Below, one piece after another: positions 1-9,060 of a DNA stretch of 64,000 nt. Every line of letters starts with the position of its first letter. The first letter of the stretch is position 1. The notes below the pieces were generated by a model that saw only the letters and a list, made by a program, of their open reading frames with translations, was not told where the DNA came from and made no database searches. The translations under genes were made by a program, and so were the position numbers. Source of the DNA: an uncultured beta proteobacterium (GTDB lineage: Bacteria; Pseudomonadota; Gammaproteobacteria; Burkholderiales; Burkholderiaceae); contig CAIPQU010000107.1 in the NCBI GenBank assembly GCA_903867305.1, positions 1 through 64,000 on the forward strand, given 5' to 3'.

Positions 1-127
1 AGGATTTTCAATCCTCTGCTTACCGACTGCTATTGGCCGGACTCAGACCTTCAAACAACTCAAAATCGATTGTGTGAGCGGCAGCAATTGACTCGATAGC
101 CGCCTTTGGCTGGCCGCAGAAATTTCC
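1..127. other. Non-coding stretch beyond the recombinase trio
   Basis: No convincing coding frame is visible. It contains short GC-rich inverted pieces (GCGGC near 79 and GCCGC near 101) downstream of the stop of the minus-strand recombinase. These could form a hairpin at the 3' end of that transcript, but no run of T follows. The stretch may belong to the mobile element, whose left boundary is not in the window. Confidence 0.3.
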
Positions 128-3100
128 TCAACAAATCATAGTTGCCAAATAAAGCGTGTATCTCAAGATAGCCCATTCAATTTTTTCTGATTTATTGCCC
201 AGCTTAATCAGCTCTAGGCCCAGAGGGTTTTCCTCATATTTAATTCCCAGGAGGGCAAAAAGAGTTTTGTATTGCTCAATTACACTTGAAGGACTTCGCC
301 CATCAATAGCAACTTTCTTTTTGATCCGAAGCTGATTAACTTCTAATTTCATTCGCTGAGCAACATAGTCTTTTAGTAACCATGCCGCCTCTTTAGGGTT
401 TGCGGCAATCCATTTGCAAATGATCAGACTCCAATCCTTTACCTGCAATTGATTACCCCTAATTAGAATGGGTTTAGGCAAGTAAATCCCGTTCACAATT
501 TCACCGGGCTTTCGATCTTGTACCTCAACTTCCCCGATAGGATCGGCCGCCTCATTTGTTAGATTTGATAATCCGGTTCTATGAATAAACACTGCGCGCT
601 TGGGCTGATCTAGTGCGCACGTAGCGGTTAAATTCTGCGCTCTAGTAATGGCGTCTTGCGCCAATTCTGGGCTCCAGCCATGCAGTTGTAAGTAATGGCC
701 AAATGTCTCTCTATCGCCGCGGTGCCGTTTTAGTAATTGATAAAGGCACGCGATACCTTTGGGGTGCTGATGCACAAACTCTAAGAGAGAAGAGGCTGGT
801 AAGTCTGTCTTTAGCTTTGGCTTGCGATGGGCTTTGCGTTGCTCATTTAAGGTGGATAACTCGACGTCTTGCTCTGTGGCCTCACCAACTACCGGGGCTT
901 GATTTAACAACGCTTCAATAGAGCATTGGTTTTTACGCTTTTGATAATTTCTTGCAGTATCGGGATATAAGTTGATTACCAAACCTTGGGGCAATTCAAA
1001 GATCCGTTCATGAACGTACGCTCCAGCCAAGAGATCAATCACATGAATGTAACTTTGTAATGTCGTGACGGGCGATGAATGTCCAAGCAGCCGTGACACT
1101 AAATACAACTGCGAATAGGACACTCTGGGGTCATTGAATAATTGCAAACGCAGCTCGCGTGATCGCGCTTGAAAATCCTTAATCTGTACTGCCCTTTGGG
1201 AATAATCATTCATCTGCCACTTTGAAAGATCTAAGCCTTGATTCTCAATACTCTGAATACCGCCGTACATCACATCTAATAAAAATGGCCAAGAATGGGT
1301 CAACTCAGGAGCTGCCAACAAGAGCAGAGTATTTGTAGCGCAAGAGTGGCGCAAATGATGAAAGCGCACTGTCTCGCGACCAGTAACCGCGCGCATAGCT
1401 AAGTGAATCAAATCGACGATCCGCTCGACATTGGGCATCAGCGTGCCCACCTCATGAACAAAGAGGCTGTTTAAATTATCACGATCGGACTTGCTTAATC
1501 CATCAGACTGCTCAGCTATGCCGCTCGATTTCACACGAAGGCCAAAGCAATGGTCATGCGCCTCCTTTGCAGATAGCTCTAATAGGTTTCCTGAAAAAAG
1601 ATTGCCAACGTATCTAGATCTTGCCATGACGCTGAGCCATCCCAATTCCTGATCTAGCAACAGTCCTTTTAATGGAATGACTCGCGTGGAAGAGGGCGTT
1701 TTCAGTCGCCGCAGGTTCCAGCGCTGCACGACCAAATGCGTGGCGATCCCACCATTGTTAACGACCACATGACTGGTACCCAGCTGGATCACTTCTGAGC
1801 GTCGCAGTCCTAAACGATAGGCTAGCGTCAAGGCCATTAAACAGACGTTTTTTTCAATGGCCTCTTTACCATGGCAGGTCTGGTAATACAGGTGCCGAGC
1901 AATTACCTGAAATTCTGGCTCACTAATATATTCAGCATCGGTATCAGAGGCGAGATTACGAGACTTATTGTCATAATGCACCGCAGCAATATCGCCTTTT
2001 GCGATTAGAAATTGATGCAGTTGATGCCAAGCGCGTCGCACAATCTTTCGCTTGCTTGCCGATGGAACCAGCTTAAGCAGGTCATCTAGCTCTTCTTTAC
2101 GCTCGGTAGCAGTAAAGTCGCACAGGTCCTGCTCTAACTCATATTGTTCTAGCAAGAGTTGGGATAAGGTTTGCACATAGCTCATCATGCGCGTGCTATT
2201 GAGCTCATTTCTTCCGCCAGCCAAGGTTTCTAACAAATGCCGTGTCCACGCCCCTAACATGCGCGTTAATGGATACTGCGAAACCTCATATTGAATATCT
2301 AACTCATCTAAATTGGACCGTACTTGGTCTATTACCAAAGCAGAAATATGCTCGAGTTTTTTTAGCTTCCGCAACTCTTCCAGCGTCTTGTACACCCACT
2401 GCGAATGAGCGCCCACCTCTTCGTCTGGCGCGAGCTCATCACTCACATCGTCTCTAGGCGTCTTTTCCAGTGTGCTTGACGACTCAAAATGCGGCGTTTC
2501 ATCTGCGTTGCGAATCACTGCTGCCAAACGAAGCAAGGAGTCCGGCTGCAAGCCTGTAGTTTGAAAGTTGCCCGCTAAATAATTCCAAACATAAGAGGGG
2601 AGGCTGCGAATTTGAAAACCTTCACTCGCAATGAGGAGGCGTTTTAGCGAAGAAAAATGATTTAATGCGTGCGCTATTTTTTCTCTTTCAAGTTGGCTTA
2701 GCTTAGGGCAATGGCTAGGCTCTTGTAATTGAGCAAGCAGCCCCGTCAAGAAAGCCTCAATCGATTTCCAACTACGATCAGGGCTCATCTGAACCTCTTT
2801 CCAGGAGGATCGATAACGCTGATGAATAATCGCGCTTACCGGATCGGCAATCCAACGATCTTGTGTTAATGGCTTAGGTAAATCCTCTTCTACTACATTC
2901 TTATCAGATGTTTTTTCCGGCGCGGCTAGTGGCCACTCTTTATGCACAAATATGCTCGATAAGGGCTCATCTAGATGACCCTTCCCAATACTTACTTGCG
3001 CAATTTGAAAAAGTAGCTTGCGCCTACAAACACCCGAAAACAAAATTGAGCAAAATAAATACCAGCCCATTTGGGCTGGCTCACTCTGCATGTTTGCCTT

Positions 3101-3862
3101 ACTGGCGCGCAACTGATCCACAGTTAAATAGCCATCCTCGATCGCGCGCAAGATGATGGATAGCCTTAAGTAATGATCCTCATGAAATTCATTGGCATAG
3201 GGATTGGGCTCAGGCACCCTAATCGTGAGGACACCCAAGCCCTCCCAGGACAAATTGAGTTTTTGAGCACAGCGTTTGAACTGCGCATCCACACAATTAA
3301 ACAGCCAACGTTGCCAAGCCATATCATCACAAGCCAATTTCATGACATCACTTAGATACCGATCGATGGCACCTTCATCGCATTGCTCTGTAATATGCTT
3401 TTTTGCTAAGAGCGCTCGCGCAATTTCTGTTGCACCCTTGTTCTTAAGCGACTCTTGGGTAAGCGGGTGGGGGTCAACCAATTCGAACATCAACTGCTGG
3501 GCATCTAGGCCCAACATGAGCAAAAGCCAGCGATCAAGCAAGCCGGTCTTTTCCAGCGTTATATCAATCGATTGAAACAAAATATTGGCAATATCTGCAA
3601 CCAAGGTTTCGGGCCTGGGAAGAGTCGATTGCTTTTTAATTGCCACCCCCACCTTGGGCGGCGGATACTGAGTAATCCAATCTTGCAACTCCCCCATAGC
3701 AAGCGATGTCGTTGGTGAGCTTGAGAGGGCTTTGAGATTAGCCCTTAGCCTCAACACTCCTTTTATTTGCGATTTTTTCGTGCCATTGATTACAGGTGAT
3801 TGCGAGGAGGGATCACTTACCTTACCAAGCAACCCTTTCTTTTTGGCTCTGAGCTTTTTCAT
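128..3862 (-). CDS. Giant tyrosine recombinase of a three-gene integration module
   Basis: A protein of about 1244 aa, far longer than typical integrases (300-450 aa). The catalytic domain is central to C-terminal. Box I reads GLRRSEV (Arg near residue 687), a beta-hairpin Lys lies near 720, HHLRH gives the HxxR motif near 835, LGHSS gives the third-box His near 927, and the nucleophile Tyr is in SYIHV near 937. All residues of an active tyrosine recombinase are therefore present. About 650 residues precede this domain and about 300 follow it, and I cannot assign them. The N-terminus is Lys-rich. I chose the ATG at 3862 over a TTG two codons upstream. It lies 35 bases behind the 986-aa gene and is probably co-transcribed with it. 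Likely role: strand exchange during integration or excision of the host element. Confidence 0.8.
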   Translation of the reverse strand: MKKLRAKKKGLLGKVSDPSSQSPVINGTKKSQIKGVLRLRANLKALSSSPTTSLAMGELQDWITQYPPPKVGVAIKKQSTLPRPETLVADIANILFQSIDITLEKTGLLDRWLLLMLGLDAQQLMFELVDPHPLTQESLKNKGATEIARALLAKKHITEQCDEGAIDRYLSDVMKLACDDMAWQRWLFNCVDAQFKRCAQKLNLSWEGLGVLTIRVPEPNPYANEFHEDHYLRLSIILRAIEDGYLTVDQLRASKANMQSEPAQMGWYLFCSILFSGVCRRKLLFQIAQVSIGKGHLDEPLSSIFVHKEWPLAAPEKTSDKNVVEEDLPKPLTQDRWIADPVSAIIHQRYRSSWKEVQMSPDRSWKSIEAFLTGLLAQLQEPSHCPKLSQLEREKIAHALNHFSSLKRLLIASEGFQIRSLPSYVWNYLAGNFQTTGLQPDSLLRLAAVIRNADETPHFESSSTLEKTPRDDVSDELAPDEEVGAHSQWVYKTLEELRKLKKLEHISALVIDQVRSNLDELDIQYEVSQYPLTRMLGAWTRHLLETLAGGRNELNSTRMMSYVQTLSQLLLEQYELEQDLCDFTATERKEELDDLLKLVPSASKRKIVRRAWHQLHQFLIAKGDIAAVHYDNKSRNLASDTDAEYISEPEFQVIARHLYYQTCHGKEAIEKNVCLMALTLAYRLGLRRSEVIQLGTSHVVVNNGGIATHLVVQRWNLRRLKTPSSTRVIPLKGLLLDQELGWLSVMARSRYVGNLFSGNLLELSAKEAHDHCFGLRVKSSGIAEQSDGLSKSDRDNLNSLFVHEVGTLMPNVERIVDLIHLAMRAVTGRETVRFHHLRHSCATNTLLLLAAPELTHSWPFLLDVMYGGIQSIENQGLDLSKWQMNDYSQRAVQIKDFQARSRELRLQLFNDPRVSYSQLYLVSRLLGHSSPVTTLQSYIHVIDLLAGAYVHERIFELPQGLVINLYPDTARNYQKRKNQCSIEALLNQAPVVGEATEQDVELSTLNEQRKAHRKPKLKTDLPASSLLEFVHQHPKGIACLYQLLKRHRGDRETFGHYLQLHGWSPELAQDAITRAQNLTATCALDQPKRAVFIHRTGLSNLTNEAADPIGEVEVQDRKPGEIVNGIYLPKPILIRGNQLQVKDWSLIICKWIAANPKEAAWLLKDYVAQRMKLEVNQLRIKKKVAIDGRSPSSVIEQYKTLFALLGIKYEENPLGLELIKLGNKSEKIEWAILRYTLYLATMIC

Positions 3863-3897
3863 GCGCAAAATACCAAGACGATTAAATTCATTCTCAT

Positions 3898-6858
3898 TTA
3901 CTGATTAGTCACAATGGCTAGCGCACGTGAGGCAAAGATACTCTTGGGAATAGTGAGCGTCACAGGTTTAAAGCCGAGCCTTTTCATAAGACTTTGCAAC
4001 CTAGGCCCCATCTGCTTTGCATAAGCGGCAAAACTAAAGCCGCCAAAAGAGTGGTAGGGGCTTGTGCCCGTCACCCAGTGACCCAACCAAACCCGAATCA
4101 ATTCCTCGGGAAGTTCATTGGCATAGGCATTTTTAATCGCGCCATCTAACAAGGGCAACTCTGAAGGGCTCGCCAAGCTTTTAGCTTCTTTCTTTTTTTT
4201 CACGGCCACTTTACGCAAATCCTGATCCTTTAATACATGAGGAACAAACTTACGATAAAAATTAGGCTCAGCGCCATTAAAAACCGCGCCAATCTCTTTT
4301 CTCAACTGCTTGCCGGTGTAGGGCTTGGCTATCAAACCTTTTTGCTCATTAAATTCCAGCAAGACTAATGGGTACATCTTTTTTTGCGTGGACACGCCGC
4401 TATGGATCAGCATTTTTTGCAATCGGTCTGCTATGCCATCGTATTGCTCCATGTGCTCACGCAGGGGTTTTGAGATCCAGGCCAAACGATCTTTATCTCC
4501 TTGGGCATTCGATTTATCGCGCAGCACAATAGATCCAAAGATGGAATCGATTTGATCGGCAGTGACATACGGTATTTTGTGAGGACGATTTGAGCTCTCC
4601 ATACAAAACCACAGCGACGTTAACAATGTATAGCGATTCCAGCGGTAAACCCAGAGCTCCATATCATTTTCAGACTCCTCTTTAGATAGGTTGCCCCGAA
4701 TATCTTTGATAATTTGGGCAATCCCATTTTTTACGGCGCGCATATCAATCAGCCCCGTAGAACCCAAAATCGGGTTTTGTGTAGGTGGCATCAATTGAAA
4801 ATCCTTTTTGCCAAACATGCGCGTGCGATCCATCAAGACCTTTTGCAAACCAGTAGCCCCTACATCGACATAACTATGCAAATCATGGGTGAGGTAATGC
4901 AAGGCTGGTCGCCAATATTTTGGTAAATCCCAATCTAACAAATCAACCATCGCTTGATCGACACCCGATTGGATGAGATGTTGATTGCCGTACTGCTTTA
5001 GGGTGCCAAAACTGACCTTACGCTCGCCAATACCAAGATCGTGAGCCTGATTAAATTGATCAAGATGCTGTTGGCAAAAACCGCTGATCTGCTCTGCCTC
5101 AATCTCTGAGAATGCCCGGGCATAGCCCAAGCAGGCTTTTGCCTCGTAGCGCTCAACAAGAATTTTTGCAATTCCAGAGGAATCAAAAAACACAATGGTA
5201 TCGGCATGATTCCAATGATTGGCTTGATTTTGATTGATCCGATCTAAGTAGGCATAAGAACAAATCTTGTAGCGCCAGAGATAGATTTCCCGATCGCCAA
5301 TCGTCGACTTAAGCGCCATTAGGGGGCAGCGCTGAGCCAACTCTTTTTCTGACTCAATCAAATCTTCTGGAAGGTTTAATCCAAATTTGGAATCGGCTCG
5401 CCCCTTTAGCCACTCTTCTGGCTTTTCCGGTCCACCCATGACTTCTAGCGCCCTACTTAACTTGATGCCAAGAATCACCACCATGCGCAGCGCAATCGTT
5501 GCCCAATAAGGCATCGTATTAAAGCCAGCCTCTCGCTCCTTCTTATTTAGAAATGTTCTGAAGAGGGCAAGCTCAGCAGCCGTTAAGGTTTTTTGATCCC
5601 AGGAGATTCTTTGATTGTTCGACGCCAATAAACGCTGTGAGTAACTAGAGCTTTGATCTAGACGCAAGCGAGACCCTTTGCCCTTGGGATACTTAATTCG
5701 CTCTATCGGTGGCTCAAGAAAATCATCCGTTGGGTCTTCGCCGCTTTCTTCAAATTCCTCCAACTCATCGCTCGTTAATGGGGGTACCCAGATTGACCTA
5801 CGAATAATCGGATCCCCATACCGATCTTCTTCCCCGCTGATATCGCCCAAAAAGTGATCTGCAAAGATATGCGCTCCGGGATCGTATCTACGGTTTCTAG
5901 ATCCGCCGCCTCCTGCGCCACCGCTACCCCTATGGCCAGGCAGCTCTACCAATATCTTTAACAGGCTTGCCAGCTCAGCTAGTGGATGCTCCCCCTCCTC
6001 GTCATCATTAAATCCGTCCTCTTGTAAGGTCCTTGCAATGTCTTCAATGCGTATGCTTGCCTGCTTACGAAATTGCTCTCCGGGTAACTCCAATAATTTG
6101 CCTAATTCAAGCGCGAGATCCGTTTTTAGCCACTGTGAACTTAATCTACGCACGATGGTTTCTGCTTTTTTAAAGCGCGAATGATTTGCTTCAAACAAAA
6201 GATTGGCTTTAATTAAGCGCTGACCCTCTAGCCTTACCTTTTCTTGAGATAGCAGATTGCCTGCAATTTCTTTGTTTGCCAATTCATGATATTGACCATA
6301 AACAAGACCCGTTAATCGTCTTGCATAGGTAAGCTTTTGCTGCATTGCAACATCATCAACGTTTGTTGCAGCATCAAAATCATTTTGCAAGCAGGAGTAA
6401 AGCAGAAAGTTCCCGCACCCGTTCGTATACATTGGGTTAGAAAAATGCATCGCACCATTTTTCATGGAATTTTGGCGTCGCCCAACATAAAACGCCTTAA
6501 ACCGTTCTTGCTGGTTGACCCTTTGATTTGAGGTTGCCGCATTGATGGCATCCAAAATTTTCTGGGCGCTACTCTTTAAGTGATCCCAAGGAATTGAACC
6601 CATCGCGGCGTCCTCGCCCATGGCCTTCTTAATTTCGGAAATCCGCTCGGGCACCCCATTAAATGCCCGAAATCCATGGTCTGGCCGGATATACCAAATG
6701 AACTCTAAAAACCAAGCAAACTCCTCTTGGTCAAGATTTTCTAAAAAGTACTCCCAAGAATGATTGGGGAAGAGTGCCTCAACAATCTCCCTAAATGGTT
6801 CGCTTTGGGCATAAATAACTTGCCCAGATTCTTCTGTCTTGGTTTGGCTTTTAGCCAT
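3898..6858 (-). CDS. 986-aa recombinase-like partner with altered catalytic residues
   Basis: I do not recognise this as a named family. The C-terminal third resembles a tyrosine recombinase fold. SSNRPHKIPYV near residue 756 could be the box I Arg. HVLKDQDLRK near 873 looks like an HxxR motif changed to HxxK. LGHWVTGTSPYHSF near 925-933 resembles the LGH...T..Y box. A Gly/Ser-rich linker (RGSGGAGGGGSR, about residues 310-322) and an acidic stretch divide an N-terminal region from the C-terminal part. The start ATG overlaps the end of the 185-aa gene by 8 bases, which suggests translational coupling. By analogy with Tn554 TnpA/TnpB/TnpC it may be an accessory or second recombinase. The function is inferred from the partial motifs and context. 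Confidence 0.65.
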   Translation of the reverse strand: MAKSQTKTEESGQVIYAQSEPFREIVEALFPNHSWEYFLENLDQEEFAWFLEFIWYIRPDHGFRAFNGVPERISEIKKAMGEDAAMGSIPWDHLKSSAQKILDAINAATSNQRVNQQERFKAFYVGRRQNSMKNGAMHFSNPMYTNGCGNFLLYSCLQNDFDAATNVDDVAMQQKLTYARRLTGLVYGQYHELANKEIAGNLLSQEKVRLEGQRLIKANLLFEANHSRFKKAETIVRRLSSQWLKTDLALELGKLLELPGEQFRKQASIRIEDIARTLQEDGFNDDEEGEHPLAELASLLKILVELPGHRGSGGAGGGGSRNRRYDPGAHIFADHFLGDISGEEDRYGDPIIRRSIWVPPLTSDELEEFEESGEDPTDDFLEPPIERIKYPKGKGSRLRLDQSSSYSQRLLASNNQRISWDQKTLTAAELALFRTFLNKKEREAGFNTMPYWATIALRMVVILGIKLSRALEVMGGPEKPEEWLKGRADSKFGLNLPEDLIESEKELAQRCPLMALKSTIGDREIYLWRYKICSYAYLDRINQNQANHWNHADTIVFFDSSGIAKILVERYEAKACLGYARAFSEIEAEQISGFCQQHLDQFNQAHDLGIGERKVSFGTLKQYGNQHLIQSGVDQAMVDLLDWDLPKYWRPALHYLTHDLHSYVDVGATGLQKVLMDRTRMFGKKDFQLMPPTQNPILGSTGLIDMRAVKNGIAQIIKDIRGNLSKEESENDMELWVYRWNRYTLLTSLWFCMESSNRPHKIPYVTADQIDSIFGSIVLRDKSNAQGDKDRLAWISKPLREHMEQYDGIADRLQKMLIHSGVSTQKKMYPLVLLEFNEQKGLIAKPYTGKQLRKEIGAVFNGAEPNFYRKFVPHVLKDQDLRKVAVKKKKEAKSLASPSELPLLDGAIKNAYANELPEELIRVWLGHWVTGTSPYHSFGGFSFAAYAKQMGPRLQSLMKRLGFKPVTLTIPKSIFASRALAIVTNQ

Positions 6859-7408
6859 TATTCCCGCCCGATGGCGTCAATGCCCTTTGCTCAAGCTCAA
6901 GACGAATCCTAGAATTTTCCTGTTCTTGCTCCATCTCCAAGCGCTTATTAGTCGCTCGGTAGTCTCTAGTTTTAACCAAAAACCAAGCTGCTAACTCCCT
7001 TTGGTTAAGAATCCTTCCAAACCAGCGCATGAGATTAGGGACGCTTAAAGCAAGGGCAGGGGCATTGAGTCGATCAAAATTTTGAGCTAAGTTGCTGTAC
7101 TCACGAAGCTTTTCAGCTTCCAAAAATCGACCCGCCATCAAGCAAGTTATCTTCGCCTTAGGTCCCACCCGCTGAATTAGCCACCAAGCAGCAGGTCTTG
7201 TCAGCAAGTGATAGCGCTCACCTTTTTTGTGAACCATCGGAGGATTGGCTATTAATATATGCAAAGCAGCTTGCACGCTTAAAATATCGGAATCGGGCTG
7301 CAACACTGCGCCATTTTGAAAATTGCGAATTTCCTCACTTAAGTCTGGATCGAGCTCAATTTGGTCGGCTTGAACGTCGATCAAGGTGAATTTCGCAATT
7401 TTGCTCAT
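6851..7408 (-). CDS. Small first gene of the recombinase trio, function unknown
   Basis: A 185-aa protein with no catalytic motif I recognise. The C-terminal 30 residues are rich in Glu, Gln and Arg (LEMEQEQENSRIRLELEQ) and probably helical or coiled coil. The last residues are SGGNNG. It starts at an ATG preceded by AGAGGC at good spacing and follows a sigma70-like promoter. It overlaps the start of the 986-aa gene. Small accessory proteins accompany two recombinases in Tn554 (TnpC), so a DNA-binding or directionality role is possible, but nothing in the sequence proves it. Confidence 0.6.
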   Translation of the reverse strand: MSKIAKFTLIDVQADQIELDPDLSEEIRNFQNGAVLQPDSDILSVQAALHILIANPPMVHKKGERYHLLTRPAAWWLIQRVGPKAKITCLMAGRFLEAEKLREYSNLAQNFDRLNAPALALSVPNLMRWFGRILNQRELAAWFLVKTRDYRATNKRLEMEQEQENSRIRLELEQRALTPSGGNNG

Positions 7409-7435
7409 AAAGCCTCTAGATATATAGATGTTTTC

Positions 7436-7464
7436 ATCCTAGGCCGATACTCATGCGAAGTCAA
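7436..7464 (-). promoter_or_regulatory. Candidate sigma70 promoter of the recombinase trio
   Basis: Read on the minus strand, TTGACT (7459-7464) is followed by a 17-base spacer and TAGGAT (7436-7441). This is a good match to -35/-10 consensus and spacing, and it sits 28 bases upstream of the first ATG of the trio. Assigned by eye. Confidence 0.5.
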
Positions 7465-7666
7465 TGAGATTTTAATGGGCGAACTGGTTTGTGTTAAATT
7501 GCTTTAAACAAAGTTGCTCATTTTATTTTTTAAAGCCTTGAAAGCCTTTTTTTATATAGGATTCACCTTTAAAACTATTAAAATCATTTAGCGCAAAAAT
7601 GTGAACGAGGACTCCGAAGCCCAGGCGCGCCAAAAAATCTGGGGCGAGCGGCGAAACTGTATCCGT

Positions 7667-7696
7667 TTGAATATGCTAAGATTTAACCCTTATAAG
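7667..7696 (+). promoter_or_regulatory. Candidate promoter of the acyl-CoA operon
   Basis: TTGAAT (7667-7672) and TATAAG (7691-7696) are separated by 18 bases, about 100 bases upstream of the first operon ATG. A moderate match assigned by eye. No operator palindrome or adjacent regulator gene was seen. Confidence 0.3.
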
Positions 7697-7800
7697 CGAT
7701 TGAATTAAAACATGAGACTGAAATACTTGGCATTCCTTGCTGTAATGCCATTCAAGCCCAACAAGTTGTGTGCCTGCATAAAAGCATGATCAATCTGTAA

Positions 7801-9060
7801 ATGAGTCAAATACATTTACCCCTATCGGCACATTCAAATAGTTTTGATGCTCTTCAAAATATCAAAGTTTTGGATTTAAGCACCTCAATTGCCGGACCTT
7901 ATGGTTGTCAATTACTTGCTGACTTCGGCGCTGAAGTCATAAAAATTGAAAAGCCTATTGGTGGCGATGATTCAAGAGCCTGGGGGCCGCCTTTTTTAAA
8001 TAATGAGTCGTTGTGGTATTTGAGTGTTAATCGAAATAAGTCTAGTGTTGTGATCGATATGACTCAACCTGAAGGGCGTCGCCTTTTAGAAAAATTAGTC
8101 GCTCAAGCAGATGTTTTAGTTACTAATTTTTTACCAAAGGTTCAAAAAAAATTAGAAGTTGACGCTGCCCACCTTCATCAAATTAATCCGCAATTAATCC
8201 ATATTTCATTAACTGGCTTTGGGCTTGAGGGAGAGAGAAGCTCCTTTGCTTGCTATGATCTCATTGCTGAAGGTTATAGTGGCGTCATGGACATGACAGG
8301 CGAAATTGATCAAGACCCCCAAAAAATTGGTACTCCAGCGGCAGATTTACTCGCAGGGATGGATCTTGCCATAGCAACAATGGCAGCATTGATTAAGCGC
8401 AGTCGTGATCGGCAAGGCCATTCCATTGATATCGCCATGGTCGATAGCATGACCCGCTTTATGACTCCAAGATTAATTTCTTATTTAGGATCAGGGGCGC
8501 TTCCACGAAGAGATGGCGCAAAAGAAAGCGTCATTGCAATTTATCAAGTTTTTCAAACGCTCGATGAACCTATTACTCTAGGACTTGGTAATGATGCAAT
8601 TTGGAAAAGGTTTTGGACTGCATTAAATGAACCCAACTTTATTTTAAATGGTCCATATCAAAGTAATGTCGATCGAAGGCAGCATCGTCAAGAGCTTGTT
8701 TCTTTGATCCAAGATCGTTTAAAAATGCGCCCTCGCAATGATTGGTTAAAACTGTTTCAAGCTAACAATATTCCTGCAGGGCCAATTAATCGGTTAGATC
8801 AAATTAGTTCAGATCCTGAAATGCTAAAGCGTGGAATGTTTTACGCGGTTCCAAAAGATGGCGTGGTTATTCCTCAGGTTGGGCTTGGTATTCAAATAGA
8901 TGGCGAGCAATCCTTTTGTCATAAACCACCACCCTCCTTAGGTGAAGACACTAGTAACGTTTTGCGGGATTGGCTGAATTTTTCTAGCGATGATATTGAT
9001 CAATTGCTAGAACACAAAATTATTTATAACACTCTCTCTACAATTAAAGGCGAGTCATGA
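7801..9060 (+). CDS. CaiB/BaiF family III CoA-transferase
   Basis: A 419-aa protein that would move CoA from a donor thioester to a free carboxylic acid. The N-terminus carries the family signature (KVLDLSTSIAGPYG, LADFGAEVIKIEKP). The likely catalytic Asp is D182 in AADLLAG, and GHSIDIAMVDS follows as is usual. Its length fits the family. It is the first gene of a nine-gene operon, and its TGA overlaps the next ATG as ATGA. About 20 residues precede the conserved start, so a start further in is possible, and the Shine-Dalgarno is weak. The substrate is unknown. It is clearly distinct from the second CoA-transferase at the operon end. Confidence 0.88.
   Translation: MSQIHLPLSAHSNSFDALQNIKVLDLSTSIAGPYGCQLLADFGAEVIKIEKPIGGDDSRAWGPPFLNNESLWYLSVNRNKSSVVIDMTQPEGRRLLEKLVAQADVLVTNFLPKVQKKLEVDAAHLHQINPQLIHISLTGFGLEGERSSFACYDLIAEGYSGVMDMTGEIDQDPQKIGTPAADLLAGMDLAIATMAALIKRSRDRQGHSIDIAMVDSMTRFMTPRLISYLGSGALPRRDGAKESVIAIYQVFQTLDEPITLGLGNDAIWKRFWTALNEPNFILNGPYQSNVDRRQHRQELVSLIQDRLKMRPRNDWLKLFQANNIPAGPINRLDQISSDPEMLKRGMFYAVPKDGVVIPQVGLGIQIDGEQSFCHKPPPSLGEDTSNVLRDWLNFSSDDIDQLLEHKIIYNTLSTIKGES

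Larger units (their letters stand above)
7409..7800. other. Divergent intergenic region between the trio and the acyl-CoA operon
   Basis: About 390 bases lie between divergent operons. Both candidate promoters listed separately fall here. A 25-codon open frame (7712-7789) ends just before the first operon gene. It has no recognisable content and I do not call it. The middle part is AT-rich with a short GC-rich patch near 7621-7655. The right edge of the mobile element may lie here, but no clear direct or inverted repeat was found. Confidence 0.5.

Noticed and set aside
128..7408. Direct identification as a gamma-mobile-trio (GMT) island
   Set aside because: The three-gene layout is suggestive, but I cannot confirm homology without a search, and the host appears to be a betaproteobacterium.
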